Below are positions 10,801-19,007 of a stretch of DNA of 64,000 nt, in pieces (within the stretch, counting starts at the first letter, position 1; the number at the start of each line of letters is the position of its first letter). The notes beneath the pieces are model-generated. The model did no database searches and had not been told where the DNA came from. It saw nothing but the letters and a program-made list of their open reading frames with translations. This stretch comes from Choristoneura fumiferana (lineage: Eukaryota; Arthropoda; Insecta; Lepidoptera; Tortricidae), in the NCBI RefSeq assembly GCF_025370935.1, contig NC_133499.1:7002074-7066073 (forward strand). The letters are read 5' to 3'. Made by a program: the position numbers and the translations under genes.

Positions 10801-13800
10801 ATTGACAATAATCATGATGATGACGTTAAATACCATGATAACGATGATAATTGTGATGAAAATGACAAAAACAATGATAAAAATGATAAAAGTAACGATC
10901 GTGATGATGGTGAGGAAGATGATGGCGAAACTAATGATCATAATGAGAATAAATCTTACCTAGCCCTTTCAGGAACCAAGCCAGGTGTGAACACAGCTAA
11001 CACCAGAGGCACACTAGTAGCCAAAGTGTAGATACGCCAGTCGGTGACACCGAGAGCGATCCAAGTAGGTAGCCCGCGAATATTAAGTATACTGCCATGC
11101 CATGATGACGATGAAGATGAATAAGGTTGTGGTGATGATTATAATGAAGATTATGATTATGATAATGATGAAGATATTGATGATAATGCTAATGATGAGA
11201 ATGATGAAGATGATGGCAAAACGAATGCAGATAATGATTATAAATCTTACCTAGCGCTTTCAGGAACCAAGCAAGGGGTGAACACAGCTAACACCAGAGG
11301 TATACTCGTGGCCAAAGTGTAGATACGCCAGTCGGCTACACCGAGGGCGATCCAAGGCAGTAAACAGGCCGCGAATGTGAAGTATACAGCGATAGACATG
11401 TTCGCGACGAATGTTCGCCATTTGAGGCCGACGTATTCTATGACTGTAGAAAAAACACTGCCTTAAAAAAACCACAGAGGAAAAAAAAGTCTAGTGGTCT
11501 AGAATCTGTTAAGTAACTTAAAGTTCAAACAGTTGGGACCCATTCAAAATCGTGACCAGCTCTAAACTTTTCAGTACTAGGTCTCGACTGTTGAACTTAT
11601 CAGATTTTAGACCAGCAGACTTGTTTTCTTTTTTTTAAGGCAGTCGGGTTTTGATTTTTTTACGTCTTCCGTCTAAAAAGTGTGGGGCTGTATCGATAAA
11701 TATTTGATTCGCTAAGACAATTTGTAGAAGTTTAAAACATGCAAATGTCTCCCTCTACCAGCAAAACTGTCGGCTTGAAGATCAATTTAAAAGGAAACCT
11801 TAAAGACTTTATTCATAAAATTACAGTACAGATGTAAAAAACAATAATGAACATACCGACAATGTACATAACCATGAAGCAGTTGTCATAGGCCAGGCCG
11901 ACCAGGAAACGGCAGAGGCAAAAGGACCAGAAGGAATTGGTAAAAGCGGTCCCCACGCCTGCTATGAAACCGCACAAGTTTGTACCTGAAACAGATAAGG
12001 AAATTAATGAAAGAATTAAATCATTTATTGCCACAAAATGAACATTACACAAAATTTCAAATTGAAATAAGTCTAGTAGGTACAATGGGCTAATTTCCCA
12101 AAAGATTCTTATAAGTGTGCGAGCGAAGCGGCGAGGAGAGGTGTGTTAGGTTAGTAATTGCGATCAAAACGCGCAAGCTGAGTGAGCGAAGCGAGCGCCC
12201 TGCGGCTGCGTCCAGCGAAGCGCCAGTACCTAATTAAGTTAGGAAACAACTTGGCCCCCACCGGTGCTGGTTATGAAAGATGGTTATACTTATGTACCGG
12301 AAACAAGAGATGATTTTAATTTCATTCAAAATCATGAGTAATTTGATTTTTTTACCGACTAAAGCGGGTATACGGCCATATTTGTCAGCAATCCATCCAA
12401 AGACCAATCCGCCGACTATAGCGCCGCAGAAGAAAAGGGACTGTGCTGTGGCCGGATAGTTGTCCCTGTCGCACACCCAGTTCAGCTGCAATGAGAGAAA
12501 GAGTTAGCATATTCATGATGAAGCCCTGATAGCTTAGTGGATTGACCTATGGAATCATTAGAGAACGGTGGGTTTAGAATCGGGGCTTGCGCACCTTTGT
12601 ATTTTTGGGCACTTGTGTTCTAAATTACCAGAAGGCGGGAGCTTGAGTTGTAGTTTTCATGCAAGTTCAATGCGAATTAGGCACTTCACATACGCTACAA
12701 TATTACTTAGTTTTTTTCAAAATTACAAGTTTGCTTCATCTTTCATAATGTACTTACTAGTTAGTAAGGAATGGAATTCGCTCCCGTCGTCTGTATTTCA
12801 AAGCTAGAGTGAATAGCTAGGCGCCAGAGAGATTATAGCCTTCGCGAGTTTTAAAGCTGAAATTCTTATTTCATTCTTCCGAAAATTTGTCTTGCTTGTA
12901 AAAACTAGCCATCGAACATAGAGCTCTTCCATGACTGTTTCCGTAGGTACTTAATAATAATTCGTATATGAGAACTAGCCAAGTCAGACCTTAGGCTTCA
13001 ATATATTATCCTAAGTTGTTATAAAATATTTTATATTGTTATAAATAAATTTTAGGACTGACCATTGAACTTGGTACCTTGGCACTTGGCACCCATTTAG
13101 ATTTCACTTCTTTTGTCGTTAAAATCAACAATCAATGCATATATCATAATATTGAACTTGTCTCTCATTTCACATTTACCTGTGTGGCAATAGTTTCATA
13201 AGGCACATCCGTGAAATTGAATTCCCATTGCGTTTGACACTTCTTAGTCGGCCATTTTGCGTCCGGCGAAGCGACGCCATTTTGTAATACCGCCGTCCAG
13301 TTGACGTCGTAGACTTTGCATCTGTCATGCTTACCGTCTATCAATGGTATGGAGAGGTGACGTCTGAAAAAAGACAATGAATACCAGATAAATCATTAAT
13401 ATGGAAGGATTAACAATAGTCTAAAGGTATTGATCGATAGTCGTAATAGAATACAGTGAAGTGCAGAGGTCATAAAGTCATTATTTTCTTTCTTTTTTGT
13501 TTTGGTTCCTTTAAGTGACGAAGAGAACGTAAAAAGCAATAATAAAAAATGTGTAAAAGCTTTTACGAGTACACGTTTGTTCGCGTATACCATTGGACTC
13601 AGGAGTTGAATAGCAGTTTAGTTTGCGAGCGCCTATGCCACGAGCGATAAAGATAGCAATATCCCAAACAAATACCTAACGCGGCCGCGCGGCCGGCAGG
13701 GAAACATCTCTTAATACTATTACTTCTTCATTTATTTCTATAATTTTAGTAGGATCCTCACCGTTCTTCCACAGTCAAGTTCCCCAGCTCCTCAACGAAG

Positions 13801-16190
13801 CACCAATGATGTTCAGGCACCAAGGTCATGAAGATCTGCGCGAAGTAGACGAAAGCGAAGAAGAAGGCGTAGGGTATCATCATAAGGAACAGGAGGCGTT
13901 GGTACCACCCGAACTCCCCCATGTAGGGGAGGAGGTCGTCGAAGTCCTTTACCTTTTTTGAGGGTTCTAAAAAGAATAAAACTAATTACCACTCTCTGAT
14001 GATCTAGGTACTGCTGGACGAAAGAAGTGCAGAGAGACACATTAAAAAACTAAACACATTAGTACGTATACATTAAACATTACATGCACTTCCATCTAAA
14101 AACATCGGCACACTTTTGGACAGGACAACCCTTACACTTTCCGTAAGCCTGCGGCTAGGTACTAAGGTGAACGAGTTACATCACTGTCGCTGTGGCTCAA
14201 AAGTAGACATCTTAGGTCACCACGGTCTATCTTGCCAAAGGAGCGCTGGCCGCCTGTCCCGCCATGCTTCCCTCAACGACGTCATCCGGAGGGCCCTTGC
14301 TACCGTCAACGTGCCGGCTGTTTTAGAGCCGAACGGTATCGCACGCGACGATGGTAAGCGGCCAGACGGTATGACACTCGTTCCGTGGAAGCAAGGTAGG
14401 ACACTTGTATGGGACGCCACCTGTGTGGACACGCTAGCTCCTTCACACATCCCAGCGACGTCCTCCATGGCCGGCGCCGCAGCAGCAACAGCGGAACAGC
14501 TCAAACGGCGCAAATATGCAGCCCTTGGGGAGGGCTATATTTTTGCGCCGTTTGGTGTTGAGACCCTAGGGCCGTGGGGGCCAGGCGCACGCGATATCGC
14601 GAAAGAGATATCCGCGCGCCTCATTGATGTTTCAGGTGACCAGAGGGCTGGCAGCTATTTTGGGCAAAGGATTAGCCTTGCGATACAACGCGGGAATGCT
14701 GCTAGCCTTCTGGGCACAATAAACAGCGACGGTGACCATCAGCCTACAGCAGTCCACTGCTGGACATAGGCCTCTTCCATGGCGCGCCACAATACTGTCT
14801 TTAGCCCCTCGCATCCATCCGCCGCCAGCGACCCTCTTAAGGTCGTCCATCCGTGCCTCAGGACGCCCTACACTACGTTTTCCCGTCCGTGGTCTCCATT
14901 CGAGGACTCATCTGCCCAACACCACTTCAGCGAACTAATGCTCTCAGCAACGTCAGTGACTTTCGTTTCGTTTCGACTTTTAATGATATCGATAAAAACC
15001 CCCTTGCAAAAAAACGGGCAGCTATGGTTTTGTATTATATGTGCATGAAAGCTTACTTTTTAAGCTCCAATGCTTAAAAATCTAAAAAACCATAGGTGCC
15101 CTATTTTTTTGCAAGGGGTTTATTTTGGACTTTATAAATCAATCGTAAACTTATCGTGTTACGTAAGTATTCTTTTTCCGCTTACAAATGGATATTTGAC
15201 TTTAAATGAAGTACTTCAACACCGGTTTTTTTTTTTACTTTTTCATAAATCTTTAATGTACTCGTAGCACTTGATAGCACTACAAGAGGTTTTAAACAAT
15301 TTTTATATTAAATTAGATTATTATTATATTCATTGCTACCGTCTATTTCACATTTTCAACTGCTCAAAATGAGTTAACTGGAAGAGTTCGCTCTTTAACG
15401 ATAAAGGCGGCTATTATTTTCCTCTACTTTTAATCTTCTCTGATATTTTGTGTATCGATATACAGGGTGTCCCAGAAGTACCACGTCACAGTGACACCAG
15501 AGGTAGGCCAGCTCAAGAGGAAGATTCAATAAATTAGTAGGTAATGTAACATGTTTTTACTTAAAGGCTTGCGGCATCAGCAAAGTGATAAGAATGCCTA
15601 ATGTTATTGCAGTAAGATACATGTGTCATACTATTTCTGAATCTGCATAACATGCCCAATTTATTGACGTTATTTATTTGTTTCGTTTCTAGTATTTTTT
15701 TTTCATGGCAGATGGTTAAAGTTGAAATTCATGTTTTTGAGACAACTTAAATCAAGATTAATGAAGTTTTTTTTAGCATTTTACGGTAGTTACTGACAAA
15801 ATAACACAATGCACTTTTGAAGTAACTATTCACGATTCGATACACATAAAAAACTGTAATTAAGAGCTTTCCAAGTCGATGCTGGTACTAAAAATGTCAA
15901 GACAAAGGGGAGTATCCCCAAAAATCTTTATTTCGGTAATAACTCGAAAACCGTGCAACTTTTACTGGGTCATGTTAGGTTGGTTAGGTTCCTCTTGAGC
16001 TGGCCTACCTCTGGTGTCACTGTGACGTGGTACTTCTGGGACACCCTGTATGTTCGGAAATCGATAAGTGAGAAGTCACTATGACAGGTCAAAAGTGCCA
16101 CTAAAACACCGGCCTCTGGTTCTTACCTGCATTATCAAGGGTAGCCATGGTGTCCAACCGTACCCCATTTACTTTCTCATGTGATTCCAT
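4684..16190 (-). CDS. Gene 1: SLC22-type MFS transporter (complete, 11 exons)
   Basis: Join of 16190-16127, 13966-13762, 13363-13180, 12485-12356, 11985-11857, 11443-11251, 10592-10487, 10291-10044, 7748-7669, 6295-6120 and 4860-4684: 1692 nt, 563 residues, all introns GT-AG, phases consistent. The family moves organic cations, carnitine-like zwitterions, carcinine or beta-alanine across the plasma membrane; the substrate here cannot be read from sequence. Seen: cytosolic N-terminus, TM1, a large extracellular loop with NLT, NWT and NFT glycosylation sequons and several cysteines, the motif-A loop GWIADKYGR, VPESAR|WLISQGR at the TM6-7 loop, GRRW after TM8 and FLPESTGKTMPQT after TM12. 563 residues is normal for SLC22. 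The start MESHEKVNG is the only ATG before the FDDLLPYMGEFG block in the first exon. It closely matches gene 2, so the two arose by tandem duplication. Confidence 0.93.
4911..5435. mobile_element. MITE F copy with attached AT-rich segment
   Basis: The palindrome at 4911-5095 (CAAGTCTAGTGGGCTAGAAC at the left, its reverse complement at the right) is followed by a long T-run. A body ends CTTCGCAGTCGGGTAAAA, matching the outer CCCGACTGCC end. The T-run and body may be the rest of a larger element. In intron 10 of gene 1. Confidence 0.65.
5471..5714 (+). repeat. Repeat D copy
   Basis: From AACCTAACCAACCAAAAGCTGG to CGTCGGGGTTAAAAAC, in intron 10 of gene 1. A fragment related to repeat T (ATACCGAATTTCATC..., 5745-5820) follows. 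Confidence 0.8.
5826..6045 (-). repeat. Repeat D copy
   Basis: From TTAACCCCACAAAGAGGG to GTTAGGTTATAG, with a partly deleted CCAAC end. In intron 10. Confidence 0.8.
6120..6295 (-). CDS. Gene 1 exon 10: TM10-TM11
   Basis: Encodes GLPTASLAIVGRFAVNISYN, IGMQYAAELLPTVVRAQGLA and IHISGYVATIMVPYIVYM. The E-L-L-P-T-V-V-R block is strongly conserved across SLC22. 176 nt, equal to gene 2. Confidence 0.95.
6333..6598 (+). repeat. Repeat C copy
   Basis: Near-complete, from TTTATTCGACTGGATGG to ACCTTGCACAAGGTCC. It lies about 40 bp upstream of exon 10. Confidence 0.88.
6602..7108. mobile_element. SINE B, head-to-head foldback pair
   Basis: A minus copy (6602-6895) and a plus copy (6896-7108) of a second tRNA-like SINE meet head to head. 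In SINE sense each has GTGGTGTAGCGGTATAGC (box A) and GGTTCGATTCCC-like box B, then CTGGTTTTTCTGTGCAT and a tail reaching CAGTTTGTATTTTCGATATG. The pair can fold into a >190-bp hairpin. In intron 10 of gene 1. Confidence 0.85.
7263..7582 (-). mobile_element. SINE A copy, full length
   Basis: tRNA-derived SINE. In its own sense it starts GCCGTGGTGGCCTAGTGG (box A), has GGGTTCAAATCC (box B) about 45 nt later, then a tRNA-unrelated body, then ATAGGCTGGAATGATGATGA with a GAT tail. It is flanked by AATACGAACAT on both sides (7252-7262, 7583-7593), an 11-bp target duplication. In intron 9 of gene 1. Confidence 0.92.
7669..7748 (-). CDS. Gene 1 exon 9: motif GRRW and TM9
   Basis: Encodes LGRRWLAFGSMLVSGIFSLL then ATTVSQ. 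Acceptor ACAG|CTTGGG, donor CAAG|GTATAT. G-R-R-W is the second-half counterpart of the motif-A loop in MFS transporters. 80 nt, as in gene 2. Confidence 0.93.
7965..8357. mobile_element. hAT-like element with ATTCGC iterons (393 bp)
   Basis: Inverted ends TAGTGATGTAACG and CGTTACATCACTA lie inside a perfect 8-bp duplication GTGCCTAT (7957-7964, 8358-8365) that fits the hAT preference nTnnnnAn. ATTCGC/GCGAAT hexamers are clustered next to both ends. Non-coding. In intron 8 of gene 1. Confidence 0.92.
8580..8815. repeat. Repeat G
   Basis: Contains AATCTTGCAAGTTAAATT, ACAATAATCTGGTAGTG and CGCAGGACGGAACTC; a second copy is at 22290-22500. Class unknown. Confidence 0.7.
8860..9480. repeat. ATC-rich degenerate microsatellite
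   Basis: About 600 bp of CATCAT/CACTATCATC/ATAATC. A 110-residue frame across 8796-9128 is an artefact of this bias. A short related tract is at 9985-10035. Confidence 0.85.
9532..9956. mobile_element. hAT-like non-autonomous element with TCTACC iterons
   Basis: Ends are CAGTGTTGTCACAT at left and the reverse complement of CAGTGTAGTCACAT at right. A perfect 8-bp duplication CACTCTCC flanks it (9524-9531, 9957-9964), the hAT signature. Both subterminal zones hold GGTAGATCTACC-like palindromes and TCTACC copies, the likely transposase-binding sites. No ORF. In intron 8 of gene 1. Confidence 0.9.
10044..10291 (-). CDS. Gene 1 exon 8: TM7-TM8
   Basis: Starts ETATEIAKSEQENKNYSALD, then LFKTPRLRRHSILLLIIWVA (loop into TM7), FDGHVRNVGSLGLDMF and VATATELPADILLTATLD. 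The donor GACGT|GTAAGT leaves phase 2. One codon shorter than gene 2 (248 against 251 nt). Confidence 0.93.
10487..10592 (-). CDS. Gene 1 exon 7: central cytosolic loop
   Basis: Encodes RWLISQGRIEESIQIVQKCG and a basic helix ending IPDEIINEFR. This is the TM6-7 cytoplasmic loop. Donor TTTAGG|GTAAGT; 106 nt, identical to gene 2; phase 0 exit. Confidence 0.93.
10696..10957. repeat. GAT/AAT-rich low-complexity tract
   Basis: Degenerate trinucleotide sequence (GATGATAACG, AATGATAAAA) open in several frames; no gene. Paired with 11103-11246. Confidence 0.85.
10960..11096 (-). pseudogene. Decayed duplicate of gene 1 exon 6
   Basis: Carries the last ~137 nt of exon 6, including the intact donor GCTAG|GTAAG. 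It encodes WIALGVTDWRIYTLATSVP and LVPERAR once in frame. A net 4-bp deletion relative to exon 6 (20 nt against 24 nt between GCGG and TTGGATC) breaks the frame, and no acceptor is left. It is a relic of an intragenic exon duplication, not an alternative exon. Confidence 0.88.
11103..11246. repeat. GAT-rich low-complexity tract
   Basis: Degenerate GATGAT/AATGAT repeats directly beside the exon 6 donor. A related tract at 10744-10957 lies beside the duplicate exon, so tract and exon were duplicated together. Confidence 0.85.
11251..11443 (-). CDS. Gene 1 exon 6: TM5-TM6 and PESAR motif
   Basis: Encodes VIEYVGLKWRTFVANMSIA, two hydrophobic segments and CLVPESAR. The last codon is split, with WLISQGR following in exon 7, giving the SLC22/sugar-transporter PESxRW motif. 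193 nt, as in gene 2. Confidence 0.95.
11455..11655. mobile_element. MITE F copy (CCCGACTGCC ends)
   Basis: Imperfect palindrome: CACTGCCTTAAAAAA ... AAGTCTAGTGGTCTAGAA at the left, CAGACTTGTTTTC ... TTAAGGCAGTCGGG at the right. Shares internal GTTCAA.AGT.GGGACCCATT with the copies at 4911-5095 and 49475-49690. It begins 12 bp from exon 6. Confidence 0.75.
11857..11985 (-). CDS. Gene 1 exon 5: TM3-TM4
   Basis: Encodes GTNLCGFIAGVGTAFTNSFW then FCLCRFLVGLAYDNCF and MVMYIV, with the CRFLVG motif typical of SLC22 TM4. 129 nt, as in gene 2. Phase 1 to phase 1. Confidence 0.95.
12065..12300. repeat. Repeat H (GAGCGAAGCGAGC-rich)
   Basis: Contains GAGCGAAGC repeats and CAGTACCTAATTAAGTTAGGAA then GCTGGTTATG; a second copy lies at 28865-29050. 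Located in intron 4. No coding content. Confidence 0.65.
12356..12485 (-). CDS. Gene 1 exon 4: TM2 and motif A
   Basis: Encodes LNWVCDRDNYPATAQSLFF, the TM2 segment CGAIVGGLVFGWIAD and the conserved MFS loop DKYGRIPALVG. The length of 130 nt is identical to gene 2. Confidence 0.95.
12840..13178. repeat. Repeat I arm in intron 3 of gene 1
   Basis: Shares CAAGTTCAATATTAT, TTGATTGTTGA, TTTAACGAC and CTAA.TGGGTGCC (gene-strand sense) with both arms of the foldback element at 62185-63110. The similarity runs to within one base of exon 3. Confidence 0.8.
13180..13363 (-). CDS. Gene 1 exon 3: extracellular loop
   Basis: Encodes RHLSIPLIDGKHDRC to DVPYETIATQ with NWT and NFT sequons and two cysteines. 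The donor CAG|GTAAATGTG is unusual: homology to an interspersed repeat begins at intron base 2. Leaves in phase 0. Confidence 0.92.
13762..13966 (-). CDS. Gene 1 exon 2: TM1 and start of extracellular loop
   Basis: Encodes the SLC22 hallmark FDDLLPYMGEFGWYQ, then the hydrophobic TM1 (LLFLMMIPYAFFFAFVYFAQ), then PEHHWCFVEELGNLTVEER with one N-glycosylation sequon. Acceptor TTTTTAG|AACC, donor AACG|GTGAGG, entering in phase 1 and leaving in phase 2. Confidence 0.93.
14101..14769 (+). pseudogene. Retroelement protein C-terminal domain (5'-truncated)
   Basis: An open frame of ~222 codons without an ATG near its start, antisense in intron 1 of gene 1. It shows a putative zinc-binding cluster (HHCRCG, then GHHGLSC), then RHASLNDVIRRAL, DGKRPDGMTLVPW, LVWDATCVDT and a terminal AIQRGNAASLLGTI. 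This arrangement is known to me as a domain that follows reverse transcriptase in some non-LTR-like proteins; the D..(15-20)..D spacing hints at a nuclease fold, which is inference. The rest of the element is missing, so it is a fragment whose frame happens to survive. Confidence 0.6.
14745..14945 (-). mobile_element. RTE-like LINE 3' end fragment
   Basis: The minus strand reads GGCCTATGTCCAGCAGTGGA and CACGGACGG..., like the C-terminus AYVQQW-stop of the RTE LINE found at 38098-38410. Diverged. Confidence 0.5.
15463..16048. mobile_element. DNA element with perfect 60-bp inverted repeats
   Basis: The first 60 bases (15463-15522, starting CAGGGTGTCCCAGAAG) are exactly the reverse complement of 15989-16048. 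TA flanks both ends, as in Tc1/mariner-type insertion. There is no ORF; the interior is AT-rich. Identical ends over 60 bp suggest recent movement. It lies 78 bp downstream of exon 1 in intron 1. Confidence 0.92.
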
Positions 16191-16272
16191 CCTCGAATTC
16201 AGCTTTTCCCTTTAAAGACACTTTTTGCGACGTTTTAGACGATTACTGAGACCAAGATATATGTATTTTGAT
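16127..16272 (-). CDS. Gene 1 exon 1 (start codon at 16190) with 5' UTR part
   Basis: Coding 16190-16127 gives MESHEKVNGVRLDTMATLDN plus A and one base; the donor is GCAG|GTAAGA. The acceptor TTTTGTTTCAG at 16273 implies that 16272-16191 is 5' UTR spliced to a more distal non-coding exon. This N-terminal segment is hydrophilic and cytosolic. Confidence 0.85.
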
Positions 16273-16367
16273 CTGAAACAAAACAGAAGCGTTTTATGTA
16301 TTTGATTGATTGATGATAAGTTGCTTAGGAGCTGATAAACTGGAGCATACCCTTGTAATGAGCCTTT

Positions 16368-16565
16368 TTAACCCCCGACGCAAAAAGAGGGGTGTTATAA
16401 GTTTGACCGCTATGTGTGTCTGTTTGTGGCACTGTAGCTCTTAAACGGGTTGTCCGATTTGAACGCGGTTTTTTTAATTTGAAATCAGGTTTTCTAGCGA
16501 TGGTTCTTAGACGTGTTTCATCAAAATCGGTTTCGCCGTTTTTAAGGTATTGAACTTTGTTAGCG
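16368..16565 (-). repeat. Repeat D copy, truncated
   Basis: Starts TTTTAACCCCCGACGCAAAA and stops at ATTGAACTTTG before the CCAAC hairpin. It lies just upstream of the gene 1 start exon. 16566-16830 holds only AT-rich sequence with no recognised feature. Confidence 0.85.
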
Positions 16566-16831
16566 AATGTTACATCACAGGATGAATCGCAGCAAGCTTA
16601 TTTTTTGGCAATTTTAATGGTAATTTTCAAATTAAAGACTTTTAAATAAAGTTAAGTTCTCAAATAAAACTAAAGGTATATTGAGCAAGTTTACTAATGG
16701 GTCTAGTCTAGTATAAGTTTAGGAGAAATTTAAATTTTAAAATCTTACAGCTGACCAAAATTGCAAATATACACAGCATAATTTAAAAAAGCGTTATCGA
16801 AACTTGATACCGACCCGGCCACCATAATTAT

Positions 16832-17068
16832 AATAACCTGACCTAACCAACAAAAAGTTGGAAACCCCTGACATTGTCATTTCCAGGTTCAATATCTCAA
16901 AAACGGCTGAACCGATTCTGATGAAACATGTCTAAGACCATTGCTAGAAAACCTGCTTTCAAATAAAACCCGCAAATTGGTCCACCCGTTTAAGAGCTAC
17001 GGTGCCACAGACAGACAAACAAACAGTCAAACTTATAACACCCCACTTTTTGCGTGGGGGGTTAATAA
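16832..17068 (+). repeat. Repeat D copy
   Basis: Complete, AACCTGACCTAACCAACAAAA to GCGTGGGGGGTTAATAAT. Confidence 0.85.
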
Positions 17069-17210
17069 TTACAAAACTCTTATTCAAATGAAAGCGCTAA
17101 TAAAATGGTAGGTACTTACGTAACTAGTTTCAATAATGCCTAGTGTTAAAATTAAGTAAATAGCTAGGTTTTAGGATTAGAATAAAGTTAGTTTCAGTCC
17201 CATTTTTCTT

Positions 17211-17399
17211 TATTTAACCCCTGACGCATTAAGAGTTGTGTTAGTGGTTTGACCGCTATGTGTGTCTGTATAATTGAAAGCAGGTTTTCTAGCGATGGTT
17301 CTCAGACATGTTTTATCAAAATCGGTTCGGCCGTTTTTGAGATACTGAACTTTGAAGTGACAAAGTCGGGGCTTTCCAACTTTTTGATGGGTAGGTTAT
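17211..17399 (-). repeat. Repeat D copy, internally deleted
   Basis: ATTTAACCCCTGACGC to GATGGGTAGGTTATT, with ~60 bp missing after TGTGTCTGTATAATTG. Confidence 0.8.
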
Positions 17400-17460
17400 T
17401 TCTGTAATACGTATTAGTTAGATATTATAAATATATAAGTATATATATTTTTTTAAGTAT

Positions 17461-17765
17461 ATTATAATCCTCCAAATCGGTCTCCATGACGGCATCACTG
17501 ACTATAATATATTTCTTTTAACATTTTATAAAGTTATACCGAAAAAAGCCCTCTCATTGTAAGAGGAGACCTGTGCCCAGCAGTGGGACGTATATAGGCT
17601 GGGATGATGATGATATTATAATCCTCCAAATCGGTCTCGATGACGGCATCACTGACTATAATATATTTATTGTATAACATTTTATAAAAGTTATACCGAA
17701 AAAAGCCCTCTCATTGTGACAGGAGACCTGTGCCCAGCAGTGGGACGTATAGGCTGGGATGAAAA
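17461..17765 (+). repeat. ~155-bp tandem duplication ending in a SINE A tail
   Basis: Two units (about 17461-17610 and 17617-17765) each start ATAATCCTCCAAATCGGTCTC and end CCAGCAGTGGGACGTATA...GGCTGGGATGA, the SINE A 3' end. The body is not SINE A, so this is either a related SINE sharing the tail or a duplicated truncated insertion. Confidence 0.8.
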
Positions 17766-17780
17766 GTGAAATAACTTACC

Positions 17781-17960
17781 AGTTGACAGTTACTCGAGTA
17801 CAAACGTCAGCAGAAAAGTTCCGACGTATCCTTTGCGAAGTCGGTTAAATGAGATTGTTTTAAACGAGATTCAGCTGTAGACCGTATTGGCTGAGCCGTA
17901 GCAGTAAAATGAACACTGTTTCAACGTTACTTAGAAAGACTGTTTACTGAGTGCCCGGCA
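17781..17960 (-). promoter_or_regulatory. Candidate non-coding exon / start region of gene 1
   Basis: On the minus strand a strong donor CAACTG|GTAAGTTA lies at 17780. Upstream are two initiator-like sequences (TCAGTA near 17950 and TCATTT near 17910). It could join the acceptor at 16273. This is a splice-site inference only; the start of the exon is approximate. Confidence 0.4.
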
Positions 17961-18531
17961 TTTCGACGTCATGTTGGAAAATTTATAGTTATAATATTGT
18001 TTGTTTGTTTATACTCTTTATTTTACAAAAAGGAAAAACAAAAAGGTTACATAAATAAAAGTTGTGTTGTTATATTTTTAGTTGGCTGCCCGAAAGTGGT
18101 TTATGTTTTTCGAGAGAATCTGTGTATAAGTATATTTCTTTATTCCTCTCTGTTGATTAACCCTTGGCTGCATGATTTAATAATTTCTGTCGAAAATATG
18201 AAAAATTAAAACCCTTTTAATTATGAGAAAAATATTTTAAAAAATCAGGGTTTTTATTTTAGTCTAATTTTAATTTTATTTTTAAACGCTATGGTATCTT
18301 TTTATGGTATATTTTTTGATACTCCATGCAAATAGTAGTTAAAATTGTATTCTGCTTGCAAAACAGAATAAGGTAGATACAGTCTTGTTTAGTTTGACAT
18401 TTTGTTTTATTTATCTGGTGTAATAATCTACTGTGATATAATGTAATTTGTGTGATTTGATTTTATGACATTATTTAATTAAGTAAGAATATTCATATTA
18501 GCATCATTCCTAGAGTAAGTTAAGGATAGTT

Positions 18532-18805
18532 TTGCAGGTGGTAGGACCTTGTGCAAGGTCCGCCCGGATTGCTACCACCATCTTGCTCGCTAATCCTGCC
18601 GTGAAGCAGCAGTGCTTGCACTGTTGTGTTTCGGCGTGGAGAGTAAGACAGCCGGTGAAATAACTGGCACTTGAGGTATTCCATCTTAGGCCTCTAGGTT
18701 GGCAACGCATCTGCAATACCCTGGTGTTGCAGTTGTCTATGGGCGGTGGTGATCTCTTACCACCAGGAGACCCACTTGCTCGTTTGCCATCCAGTCGAAT
18801 AAAAA
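18532..18805 (-). repeat. Repeat C copy
   Basis: Complete, in retroelement sense on the plus-reading strand from TTGCAGGTGGTAGGACC to CCATCCAGTCGAATAAAAAAA. 17993-18065 just before it resembles a short LINE tail (also at 50880-50945); 18066-18531 is AT-rich with nothing recognised. Confidence 0.88.
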
Positions 18806-19007
18806 AAGTTGTTGCTTTGCCCTAGCAGGGTCCATGTACCACTGTAATATTTATTTGCCATCTCATAATACCATGGCTGCAAGGAATAAATGAATAAATG
18901 ATACCATTAGCATCTAAGGGTTAATGTTCGAGCAAGAGATTGCTCGTTAAATCCGACTCGGCTGGGCAGCGTTCGGGAAGCTAATAAATAAATAAAAGAT
19001 AAATGGT

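Noticed and set aside
10960..11096. A live mutually exclusive exon 6
   Set aside because: Net 4-bp deletion shifts the frame to a stop and the acceptor is missing.
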